Part shown: positions 8,156 through 16,127 of the stretch, piece after piece
Layout: the number at the start of each line of letters is the position of its first letter
Numbering within the stretch: position 1 is the first letter of the stretch
Assembly (NCBI GenBank): GCA_016718035.1
Contig: JADKEK010000018.1
Span: 1 to 22,508 of the forward strand
From: Bacteroidota bacterium
Lineage (GTDB): Bacteria; Bacteroidota; Bacteroidia; Chitinophagales; BACL12
Length of the DNA: 22,508 nt
Direction: 5' to 3'
Translations under genes and position numbers: made by a program
The notes under the pieces: generated by a model
Databases searched by the model: none
What the model was told of the DNA's origin: nothing
What the model saw: only the letters and a program-made list of their open reading frames with translations

Positions 8156-9070
8156 ATGAACCGGGCTGATTCTGCGAAGCTTGCAATTATCTCATCGGAA
8201 AATGATTTAAAATTTGATGCAGTAAGGATTGATAAAGGTATTTATCAGATAAGCGCCAAATTTCCGGAACAAAAAAGCTACGCACTCAATATTACAATTA
8301 ATTCGAAATTAGGCGCCGACTTAATCCAGATAAAAGATATTAAAGTTGGGGAAAAATTACCTGTTGCCGAAGCCACACATAGTGATGAATCCTTTTTTAA
8401 ATCATATGGTATTTGGATAGGTGCCGGATTATTGGGAGGAATTATCCTCACACTGATCATTACAAGAAAAAGAAAAATAAATCCGACAGCAACAATTCTT
8501 TTATGCATTACACTCATGATACCTGCCAACATAGAAACTATTTCCGCACATGAAGGTCATGATGATAATGCCAAGGGAAATAATTTTTCAGGAAATTTTA
8601 TTGTGCCAAAAGAAACACAATTTCTTTTTAATATCTACACACAAAAAATTAAATCGGGAGATTTTACCGAAACGATCAACCTGTTCGGAACAGTAATTCC
8701 CGCATCTAATGGACGGGCAACTGTGCAATCTCCCCAATCGGGAAAGATCAATACGGTAAATGTTAGGGTTGGGCAAACAGTTAGTCAGGGAGACATACTT
8801 GCTATTCTTGAGCAAAGCATTGATGCTTCTTCTCAGGTGGATCTGTTAACGCAGAAAAATGCTTTGGACGAAGAATTAGTTGCTGCAAAGAAAGAATATG
8901 ACCGCCTGCAAACAATAAAGGATATTGTTTCTAAAAAAGAACTGGATGAAGCTGATGCACGATACAATACAGCATTAGAAAACAAAAAAGTATTTGATAA
9001 TCTGAATGCCGGAAATGCAAGTAATTCAAAATTGATTTATTTAAAGAGCCCCATCAATGGGAGTAGTTGA
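8156..9070 (+). CDS. Periplasmic adaptor (membrane fusion) protein, CusB/CzcB-like, central part
   Basis: This is the middle of an adaptor whose full gene is 7946-9596 (about 550 residues). In order it shows the end of an N-terminal beta domain (GADLIQIKDIKVGEKLPVAEA), a membrane helix (WIGAGLLGGIILTLIITRKRK) and a second hydrophobic segment followed by AHEGHDDNAKGNN. Then come a barrel-sandwich/lipoyl half (ATVQSPQSGKINTVNVRVGQ) and an alpha hairpin (DLLTQKNALDEELVAAKKEY). It links the RND pump to the TolC-type channel; the His/Asp-rich segment after the second hydrophobic stretch may bind metal. The frame ends at 9070 because of an extra A near 9062. Removing it gives SPINGVVDYFNL and continues into the next ORF. 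The hairpin and lipoyl domains give high confidence in the family; the metal identity is inferred from CopB next door. Confidence 0.85.
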   Translation: MNRADSAKLAIISSENDLKFDAVRIDKGIYQISAKFPEQKSYALNITINSKLGADLIQIKDIKVGEKLPVAEATHSDESFFKSYGIWIGAGLLGGIILTLIITRKRKINPTATILLCITLMIPANIETISAHEGHDDNAKGNNFSGNFIVPKETQFLFNIYTQKIKSGDFTETINLFGTVIPASNGRATVQSPQSGKINTVNVRVGQTVSQGDILAILEQSIDASSQVDLLTQKNALDEELVAAKKEYDRLQTIKDIVSKKELDEADARYNTALENKKVFDNLNAGNASNSKLIYLKSPINGSS

Positions 9071-9596
9071 TTATTTTAATTTATCATCCGGTGCTTCTGT
9101 AAATGCAAATGAAACAATATTTACAATAAACAATATTTCTAAAGTATATATTGAAGCACAGGTATATGATGAAAATGCTGCGAAAATAAAATCGGCAACA
9201 AAGTTTGTTGCTGAATGCAGTGATGATACACATGCAAGCAGCGAAGTAAAATTAATTTCTTTGCCGCTAACAATAAATGCAACAAATCAATCACAAAAGA
9301 TATTATTTGAATTGGATAATAAAAACAATGAATTTAAATTAGGTGAGTTTGTAACTGTAAGAGTCTTCACTGATAATTTAATAAGAAACATTGCGGTGCC
9401 AAACAGTTCCATTATGGAAATGAATGGCAAGCCTGTTGTATTTCTTAAAGATGCTGCTGAAAAATATAGTATCAGTTATATCTCAGCAGGTCAAAATAAT
9501 GGCGACTATACAGTAATTGAAAAAGGAATTGAAGAGGATGAACGGGTGGTAACAAACGGAAGCTATCAAATGAAAATGATTTATGTAAACCAATAA
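9057..9596 (+). CDS. C-terminal part of the CusB/CzcB-like adaptor
   Basis: This is the remaining 179 residues of the adaptor, in a frame offset by one base from the preceding piece (extra A at about 9062). It contains the second lipoyl half and beta-barrel (SGASVNANETIFTINNISKV and IEAQVYDENAAKI) and the membrane-proximal domain (VVFLKDAAEKYSISYIS; GIEEDERVVTNGSYQMK). These are standard features of HlyD/CusB-family adaptors. The apparent ATG at 9057 is an artefact of the shift and not a real start. It is followed after 15 bases by the lipoprotein gene, which fits one operon. Confidence 0.85.
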   Translation: MGVVDYFNLSSGASVNANETIFTINNISKVYIEAQVYDENAAKIKSATKFVAECSDDTHASSEVKLISLPLTINATNQSQKILFELDNKNNEFKLGEFVTVRVFTDNLIRNIAVPNSSIMEMNGKPVVFLKDAAEKYSISYISAGQNNGDYTVIEKGIEEDERVVTNGSYQMKMIYVNQ

Positions 9597-9611
9597 GTAA
9601 ATATAAATATT

Positions 9612-10481
9612 ATGAAAAGTAAATTAAAATTATTCATCCCATTGATTGTTACGGGTATGCTTTCAATGTATGCATGTAAATCAACGCAGGATAAAGCCAA
9701 TGCCAAAAATGAACCAGCATCAGATACATCAATGCAAACAAATATGCCAAAAGAATATTACATGCAATTCGCAACAGCACCGCAATCTTTAGATGCGGGT
9801 AAAGAGATCAGCTTTTCACTCACACCCAAAATCAAAGGTAGCGAAGGCGAAGCTGTGCCTCTGGAAACGATGCATGATTATAAGATACACCTCATATTGG
9901 TAAGCAATGATTTAAGTTTTTATCAGCATCTGCATCCGGAGTATAACGCTGACGGTTCATACACTGTAAAAACAATGGTGAAGAACGGAGGCAAATATGT
10001 GTTATTCGCTGATTATATGCCAAGTGGCGCAGATGATAAAATAGAACGATTTGAAATAACAGTAACAGGAAATGAATTGGAAGCGAAATTATACAATAAA
10101 GAAAATCTTACTGCAACTGCAGATGGTTATACTGTAAACTTAGAAGTGGAAAGCGGTAAATTAGTTACAGGTGAAACCAATCATATTGCTGCTATTATTT
10201 CCAAAAACGGAAAAGAAATAAATGCAAATGATCTGGAAACTTTAATGTCTTCAAAAGGGCATATGGTAATTATTTCAGCAGACACCAAAAAATATATTCA
10301 TGTGCATCCTGAAGTAGAAGATAATCGGTTGGATCTGCATGCAGATTTTGAAACACCAGGGATTTATCGTGCATTCTTTCAGTTCCAGACAGGCGGAAAA
10401 ATTCATTTAGTAGATTTTGTTTTGCAAGTAGCACAGGGAGATAACAATAAAACAATTGAGCATAAAGAACATCATCATTAA
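9612..10481 (+). CDS. His-rich lipoprotein with duplicated HxHPE domain
   Basis: This 289-residue protein has a lipoprotein signal (lipobox SMYAC, Cys22) followed by a polar linker to about residue 50. Two related beta-rich domains follow. They share an ungapped motif H-x4-S-x-D-x3-Y-x-H-x-H-P-E: first copy His93, Ser98, Asp100, Tyr104, His106, His108; second copy His217, Ser222, Asp224, Tyr228, His230, His232. Each copy is followed by a strand pattern ending in YVLFADYMP or YRAFFQFQ. The C-terminus is HKEHHH. Its position between adaptor and CopB suggests a periplasmic metal-binding or delivery role, perhaps passing Cu to the efflux complex; this is inference. I cannot assign a named family with certainty. 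The stop is 6 bases before the copB start. Confidence 0.8.
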   Translation: MKSKLKLFIPLIVTGMLSMYACKSTQDKANAKNEPASDTSMQTNMPKEYYMQFATAPQSLDAGKEISFSLTPKIKGSEGEAVPLETMHDYKIHLILVSNDLSFYQHLHPEYNADGSYTVKTMVKNGGKYVLFADYMPSGADDKIERFEITVTGNELEAKLYNKENLTATADGYTVNLEVESGKLVTGETNHIAAIISKNGKEINANDLETLMSSKGHMVIISADTKKYIHVHPEVEDNRLDLHADFETPGIYRAFFQFQTGGKIHLVDFVLQVAQGDNNKTIEHKEHHH

Positions 10482-10487
10482 ATTAAA

Positions 10488-12527
10488 ATGCAACACACTA
10501 ATTACAGTGAACATAAGGTTGATATGACTAAAATGCATCATAATATGATGCAGCATGATAACCCGAAAATGGGTATGCAGGGTCACGACCATCATAAAAT
10601 GATGATTGCTGATTTTAAGCGGAGGTTTTATATTACTTTAATTCTTACTATTCCTATTATATTGTTATCTCACATAATACAACAATGGCTCGGAATTAAA
10701 TTAAATTTCAAAGGTTCTCAATATGTTTTATTTGTTCTTTCATCAGTGGTATTTTTTTATGGGGGAATGCCATTTTTAAAAGGTCTTGTAAGTGAAATAA
10801 GAAATAAGAAACCCGGCATGATGACATTAATAGGGTTTGCAATTTCTGTTGCATATATCTATAGCGTTGCCGTAGTGTTTGGTTTTCAGGGAATGGATTT
10901 CTTTTGGGAATTATGCACTTTAATTTTAATTATGCTGCTTGGGCATTGGATTGAAATGAAAAGTGTTGCAGGTGCTTCAAGGGAATTGGAACTACTTGTG
11001 CAATTAATGCCGGATGATGCGCATATGGTTATGGGGGAAATGATTCATGAAGTAAAAACAGACACATTAAAAGAAAATGATATTATTTTAATTAAACCGG
11101 GCGAAAAAATTCCTGCTGATGGGATTATAATAGAAGGAATAAGTTATGTAAATGAATCAATGCTTACAGGTGAATCAAAGCCGGTTGCAAAAAATATCGA
11201 CGATAAATTAATTGCGGGTTCTTTAAACGGAAATGGTTCAATAAAATTAAAAGTAACGCATACATCTAAAGATTCCTACTTGTCAAAAGTAATTCAGCTG
11301 GTAAATGATGCACAAAAATCAAAATCAAAAACACATCTACTTGCTGACCGGGCAGCTCAAATATTGACCATAATTGCAATAGTTGCCGGAGTTTCCACAT
11401 TTATTATTTGGCTGGCAATGGGGCAAACAATGGCATTCGCTATAGAACGAATGGTAACTGTAATTGTAATTTGTTGCCCGCATGCACTTGGTTTGGCAGT
11501 GCCTTTGGTTGTTGCAGTTTCTACTTCACTCTCTGCAAAAAACGGATTATTAATTAAGAACAGAACTGCATTTGAAAATGCAAGAAAAATAACAACACTC
11601 ATTTTTGATAAAACAGGAACATTAACGGTAGGGAAATTTGAAGTATCCGCAATCCATGTTACGGAAACTAAATATTCTGAAAATGAAATAATACAATATG
11701 CTGCCGCATTGGAACAAAACAGTGAGCATCCAATTGCTACAGGGATTTTACAAAAAGCAAAAGAACTAAATATTGCAACCCTGAAGACAGAAAATTTTAA
11801 TGCAATTACAGGAAAAGGAATTGAAGCAACAGTGAATGGGAAGTCAATAAAAGTTGTAAGCCCGGGATTTTTAAATGAAAATACTATTTCATTTCCGGAG
11901 TATTATACAGCAAGTGAAGCAGAAACTGTTGTCTTTATTTTAATTGATAATGCATTGGCAGGTTTTATTGCTTTGTCTGATGCCATTCGGGAAGAGTCTG
12001 CTGATGCAATAAAAAAACTAAAAGAAAATAATATCAAATCCTATTTATTGACCGGAGATAATAAAGCTGTTGCTCAAAGTGTAAGTGACAAACTTGGTAT
12101 GGAAGGATTCAAAGCAGAAGTATTGCCGGATCAAAAATTAGAAGTCATAAAAGAATTTCAACAGAAGGGTGAATTTGTAGGAATGACAGGTGACGGTGTA
12201 AATGACGCCCCCGCCTTGGCGCAGGCAGATGTGGGTATAGCTGTCGGTTCAGGTAGTGATATAGCGGCCGAAACAGCCGGAATAATTTTAGTGAACAGTA
12301 ATCCGAAAGACATTGTGAATTTAATTCTGTTCGGCAAAGCAACATATAGAAAAATGATTCAAAATTTAATTTGGGCAACCGGCTATAATATAATTGCATT
12401 ACCATTAGCTGCAGGTGTATTATACAGTTATGGAATTTTATTATCCCCCGCAGCAGGCGCAGTGTTAATGAGTGTAAGCACAATAGTAGTTGCCATCAAT
12501 GCAAGAACCTTAAAGATTAAAGAATAA
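10488..12527 (+). CDS. copB: Copper-translocating P1B-type ATPase, CopB subtype (CPH motif)
   Basis: This 679-residue pump has a His/Met-rich N-terminus (8 His and 9 Met in the first 39 residues) in place of CxxC HMA domains. The catalytic features are intact: TGES at 227-230 in the actuator domain, the phosphorylated Asp374 in DKTGT, the HP motif His414-Pro415 (SEHPIATG) and GDGVND at 568-573. The transmembrane ion-path motif is CPH (Cys330-Pro331-His332) rather than CPC. The final helices carry WATGYNIIALP and SVSTIVVAINAR. CPH with a His-rich N-terminus is the signature of the P1B-3 (CopB) group, which moves Cu(II), Cu(I) or Ag(I) out of the cytosol. It lies between adaptor and RND pump genes. 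It supplies the cytosol-to-periplasm step, the RND system the periplasm-to-outside step. Confidence 0.94.
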   Translation: MQHTNYSEHKVDMTKMHHNMMQHDNPKMGMQGHDHHKMMIADFKRRFYITLILTIPIILLSHIIQQWLGIKLNFKGSQYVLFVLSSVVFFYGGMPFLKGLVSEIRNKKPGMMTLIGFAISVAYIYSVAVVFGFQGMDFFWELCTLILIMLLGHWIEMKSVAGASRELELLVQLMPDDAHMVMGEMIHEVKTDTLKENDIILIKPGEKIPADGIIIEGISYVNESMLTGESKPVAKNIDDKLIAGSLNGNGSIKLKVTHTSKDSYLSKVIQLVNDAQKSKSKTHLLADRAAQILTIIAIVAGVSTFIIWLAMGQTMAFAIERMVTVIVICCPHALGLAVPLVVAVSTSLSAKNGLLIKNRTAFENARKITTLIFDKTGTLTVGKFEVSAIHVTETKYSENEIIQYAAALEQNSEHPIATGILQKAKELNIATLKTENFNAITGKGIEATVNGKSIKVVSPGFLNENTISFPEYYTASEAETVVFILIDNALAGFIALSDAIREESADAIKKLKENNIKSYLLTGDNKAVAQSVSDKLGMEGFKAEVLPDQKLEVIKEFQQKGEFVGMTGDGVNDAPALAQADVGIAVGSGSDIAAETAGIILVNSNPKDIVNLILFGKATYRKMIQNLIWATGYNIIALPLAAGVLYSYGILLSPAAGAVLMSVSTIVVAINARTLKIKE

Positions 12528-12532
12528 CTGAT

Positions 12533-13018
12533 ATGAGACAAACCTTAATGATTTTTAACTTGTCAATTCTGTTTATTACAGCATGTAGTAAAAAAGTAAA
12601 TGATCAGGTTGATATTGATAAAGAAAAACAAAATGTGATAGCTGTTTTAAACCAATACAAAACAGCAGTTGAAAAATTAGATACAACAGGCACAGCAAAA
12701 TTATATATGACTGAATCAAAAATATTTGAATCGGGAAGCTATGAAGGCAATTATAAAAAATACGAAACCGAACATATAGGACCTGAGTTTTCAGAATTTC
12801 TCACATTCAAATACTATAATTATGAAGCCCATGTAACGATTGATATGCCCTATGCCTTTGCTGATGAAACTTATAATTATGAAATATTGGTAAAGGAAGA
12901 TAGCACAGTCGCTGAAAGAGATGGGGCTGCCACCTCAGTTTTAAAAAAGGAAAATGGAGAGTGGAAAATTATTGTAAGTCATAATTCTTCCTATAAAGGA
13001 AAAGGAAATCATAATTAA
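12533..13018 (+). CDS. NTF2-like (SnoaL/DUF4440-type) lipoprotein
   Basis: This 161-residue protein has a lipobox (FITAC, Cys18) and a cone-shaped NTF2-like fold signature. An N-terminal helix (EKQNVIAVLNQYKTAVEKLD) is followed by LYMTESKIFESG, then alternating strands that finish with the diagnostic GEWKIIVSHNSS. The family has varied roles (binding or small enzymes); no catalytic residues can be assigned. The gene sits between copB and the RND pump, with gaps of 5 bases on each side, so it is surely in the operon. Its role in metal tolerance is unknown; it may be a periplasmic accessory or chaperone-like factor. Confidence 0.8.
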   Translation: MRQTLMIFNLSILFITACSKKVNDQVDIDKEKQNVIAVLNQYKTAVEKLDTTGTAKLYMTESKIFESGSYEGNYKKYETEHIGPEFSEFLTFKYYNYEAHVTIDMPYAFADETYNYEILVKEDSTVAERDGAATSVLKKENGEWKIIVSHNSSYKGKGNHN

Positions 13019-13023
13019 TCAGG

Positions 13024-14523
13024 ATGCTCAATAAACTCATTCAATTCTCTTTACAAAACCGTTTACTGGTAATTGCTATTGCTGCATTAATATTTGTGTA
13101 TGGCACATATACAATAATTCATTTACCTGTTGATGTATTACCGGATTTAAACAGACCCCGGGTAACAATATTTTTAGAAGCCAACGGCATGGCTCCTGAA
13201 GAAATAGAAACTCAGGTAGTATTACCAGTTGAAACTGCATTAAACGGCGCACCAAATGTTGAAGTGGTGAGAAGCAGCAGTGCAATTGGAATAGGAATGG
13301 TCTTCGTTGAATTTGACTGGAATACAGATATATATTTAGCAAGACAATTAGTTGCCGAAAAATTACAAACGGTGAAATTGCCTGACGGCATTTCACCCGT
13401 AATGGGACCCATCAGTTCAGTGATGGGACAAATTATGCTGATTGGTTTGACAAGCGATAGCACAAGCGCCGCTGACTTAAGAACACTTGCTGACTTTACA
13501 GTGCGCAGAAGATTAATGAGCATAAATGGTGTTGCACAGGTAATACCTATAGGTGGAGAAAAAAAACAATATCAGGTTTTAATCTCAAGTGAAAAATTAA
13601 AGCAATATGCAATTACAGTTGATGATATTGATGAAGCATTGCAATTAACAAATCAAAATTCTACAGGTGGTTTTTTTGATCAGTATGGTCAGGAAGTCCT
13701 AATTAGAAATGTTGGCAGGTCAACTTCATTAGATGATTTAAAAAATACAGTGATTAAGAATGAAAATGGATTTCCTGTTTTATTATCACAGGTCGCTGAT
13801 GTGCAATTTGGTGTCGCAATAAAAAGAGGAGATGCAAGTATTAATGCAAAACCCGCCGTGATATTAACAGTGGAAAAACAACCCGGCGCAAATACTGTAA
13901 CATTAACGGATGATATTACAAACGCTTTAATTGAATTGCAAAAATCTTTACCACCTGATGTAAAATTAAATCCGGATGTTTTTCAGCAAAAACATTTTAT
14001 TCAAAACTCAATTAGCAATGTAAATCATGCATTAAGAGATGGATTCATTTTAGTCATAATAATTTTATTTTTATTTCTGCTCAATTTCCGGACAACTATC
14101 ATTACGCTTACAGCTATTCCATTGTCCATTGTCATAACTGCTATCATTTTTAAATTATTTGGCGTTTCTATAAACACATTAACGCTCGGAGGTTTGGCAA
14201 TTGCAATTGGTGAATTAGTGGATGATGCAATTGTAGATGTAGAAAATGTTTTCAGGAGATTAAAAGAAAATCGTAGCAGCGAAAACCCAAAACCTGTTTT
14301 AAAAGTGGTGTATGAAGCAAGTAGCGAAGTGAGAAATTCCATTGTATATGCAACCATTATTGTTGTACTGGTTTTTATTCCGCTATTTAATTTGCAGGGT
14401 ATTGAAGGAAAATATTTGCACCATTGGGAATTGCATATAATATCAATTATAGTTCCATTAATTGTTTCATTAACGGTAACATCTGCTTTATGCAGTTATT
14501 TATTGGGTAAAATGAAAAATTAA
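13024..14523 (+). CDS. CusA/CzcA-type RND efflux pump, N-terminal half (in-frame TAA)
   Basis: This 499-residue piece matches the first half of heavy-metal RND permeases (about 1030 residues). It has TM1 at about 12-30 and a porter domain with the IHLPVDVLPDLNRPRV start. RRLMSINGVAQVIPIGG lies in the porter region. TM4 carries the charged proton-relay motif VDDAIVDVEN (Asp400, Asp401, Asp405) in GELVDDAIVDVENVF. The TAA at 14521-14523 is in frame: the same frame continues past it with RGKDSPLVRWLKKQYLKLL, as in intact relatives. The stop thus splits an otherwise continuous gene and is probably a base error or recent nonsense mutation. The pump would use the proton gradient to export metal from the periplasm or cytosol with the adaptor and TolC-type channel. 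The substrate, Cu/Ag or a divalent metal, cannot be fixed from the motif alone. Confidence 0.88.
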   Translation: MLNKLIQFSLQNRLLVIAIAALIFVYGTYTIIHLPVDVLPDLNRPRVTIFLEANGMAPEEIETQVVLPVETALNGAPNVEVVRSSSAIGIGMVFVEFDWNTDIYLARQLVAEKLQTVKLPDGISPVMGPISSVMGQIMLIGLTSDSTSAADLRTLADFTVRRRLMSINGVAQVIPIGGEKKQYQVLISSEKLKQYAITVDDIDEALQLTNQNSTGGFFDQYGQEVLIRNVGRSTSLDDLKNTVIKNENGFPVLLSQVADVQFGVAIKRGDASINAKPAVILTVEKQPGANTVTLTDDITNALIELQKSLPPDVKLNPDVFQQKHFIQNSISNVNHALRDGFILVIIILFLFLLNFRTTIITLTAIPLSIVITAIIFKLFGVSINTLTLGGLAIAIGELVDDAIVDVENVFRRLKENRSSENPKPVLKVVYEASSEVRNSIVYATIIVVLVFIPLFNLQGIEGKYLHHWELHIISIIVPLIVSLTVTSALCSYLLGKMKN

Positions 14524-16110
14524 AGAGGAAAAGATAGCCCGTTGGTGCGATGGCTGAAAAAACAATATCTTAAATTATTGCATTTTAGTTTACCGAAATC
14601 AAAACTCATCATAGGCATTGCATCATTATTAATTATTATTGCTGCTGCCACAATTCCTTTCTTTGGCTCAGAATTTTTACCTGCGTTTAATGAAGGATCA
14701 TTTACCGTTAATTTGTCTGCACCTGCAGGAACATCTTTGGAAGAAAGCAATAAAATAGGAACACTTGCAGAACAACTCATTCTAAAAGTGACGGAAGTGC
14801 AAAACACATGTCGACGGACAGGAAGAGCAGAATTAGACGAGCATGTAGAGCCGGTGAGTGCATCTGAAATAGAAGTGGAATCTATTTGGAAGACAGTAAA
14901 GAGGGAGGGATGAAATCTTAGCGGACATCCGGGAAAATCTTGAGCTACCAAAAGGTGTGTTATTATTATCGGGCAGCCAATTTCGCATCGGCTGGAACAT
15001 CTGTTAAGCGGTGTGCAGGCACAGGTTGCTATTAAATTATATGGAGATGATTTAAATCAATTAATTACAAAGTCATCAGAAATAAAAAATACAATTACTC
15101 CAATTAATGGTGTTGTCGATGCGCAAATTTCAAAGCAGGTAATGGTCCCCCAATTATTAATTACTGTTGACAGGGAAGCATTAAAAAGGTTTACATCCAG
15201 CCCGGTAAAATAACGGAAGACCTGGAAATATTTTACAACGGAAAAATGAGGGGCAGATCATTGAAGGGCAAAAACATTTGATATAGTTTTACGGGCAGAA
15301 CAAATGAACGCACCAATATTGAAAACATCCGCAATACATTAATTCAAACAGGTGACGGAACGCTCATTCCATTGCATGAAGTTGCAAAGATCGAATACAC
15401 TTCAACCATTATCTAATAGCGCATGAAATGCATGCAGCGCAACATTACAGTTTCGCATTGCAGGGCGAGATTTGGGTGTACTTGCAATGAGATTGAAAAC
15501 AATTGCGCAAAAGTGCAATTACCTGAAGGATACTATAGTAGACTACGGAGGTCAGCTTGAAGCACAACAGGAATCATCAAGATTAATTTTAGTCCTAAGT
15601 ATTTTTTTCTTTACTTGCAATATTTATTGTTTTGTTTGCACATTTCCGATCAACAGATCGCATTGCAGGTGATGCTCAATATCCCACTTGCATTAGTAGG
15701 AAGCGTTATTGCTGTAGCTAACAGGTGGGACATTTTCAGTTGCAACTATGGTAGGATTTGATTATTCTGACTGGTATTGCATTTCAAGAAATGGAATAAT
15801 GATGATTTCGCATTATATCCATTTGATAAAATATGAAGGAGAAAAATTCAGTAAAGAAATGATTATAAGAGGAGCATTGGAAAGATTGGTTCCTGTAATG
15901 ATGACTGCATTAGTTGCTGCATTAGCTTTAATACCTTTGAGTTTAAACGGGCAGGCATCGGGAAAAGAAATTTTACATCCTGTGGCTGTAGTTATTTTAG
16001 GAGGTTTGATAAGCAGTACATTTTTAGCACTTATTGTAACACCTGTTGTATTTTATTTATATGGTGAAAAGGCATTAAATAAATATTTAAAAGAAACAGC
16101 AACTGATTGA
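14524..16110 (+). pseudogene. CusA/CzcA-type RND pump, C-terminal half, shattered by indels
   Basis: Following the in-frame TAA, the same frame reads to 14913 (FFGSEFLPAFNEGSF; GTSLEESNKIGTLAEQL; RRTGRAELDEH). After that the conserved sequence jumps between frames. Segments in turn are DEILADIRENLELP, GQPISHRLEHLLSGV (needs one extra G near 14970), QVAIKLYGDDLNQLI, ITEDLEIFYNGK, GTLIPLHEVAKIEY, GQLEAQQESSRLILV, then a clean end from about 15795 (RNGIMMISHYIHLIKY ... LKETATD). The total length fits a normal 1030-residue pump. At least ten single-base indels cluster between 14.9 and 15.8 kb, while the residues between them are well conserved. This is best explained by low-quality sequence, less likely by very recent gene death. 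Confidence 0.8.
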
Positions 16111-16127
16111 AATAGTTGATATCATAG

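Noticed and set aside
10534..10552. Perfect palindrome TGCATCAT-AAT-ATGATGCA inside copB (and CATCAT-AAA-ATGATG at about 10590-10604)
   Set aside because: His (CAT) and Met (ATG) codons are reverse complements, so a His/Met-rich protein segment creates such palindromes by itself; no need for a regulatory site.
13076..13523. Minus-strand ORFs of about 100 codons within the RND pump gene
   Set aside because: The plus strand carries clear RND motifs; these are shadows of low-stop antisense frames.
16111..16127. Short direct repeat ATAGTT-GATATC-ATAGTT between the convergent pump and Asp-box genes
   Set aside because: Only 6 bp, in AT-rich DNA; no stem with a T-run, so not supported as a bidirectional terminator or attachment site.
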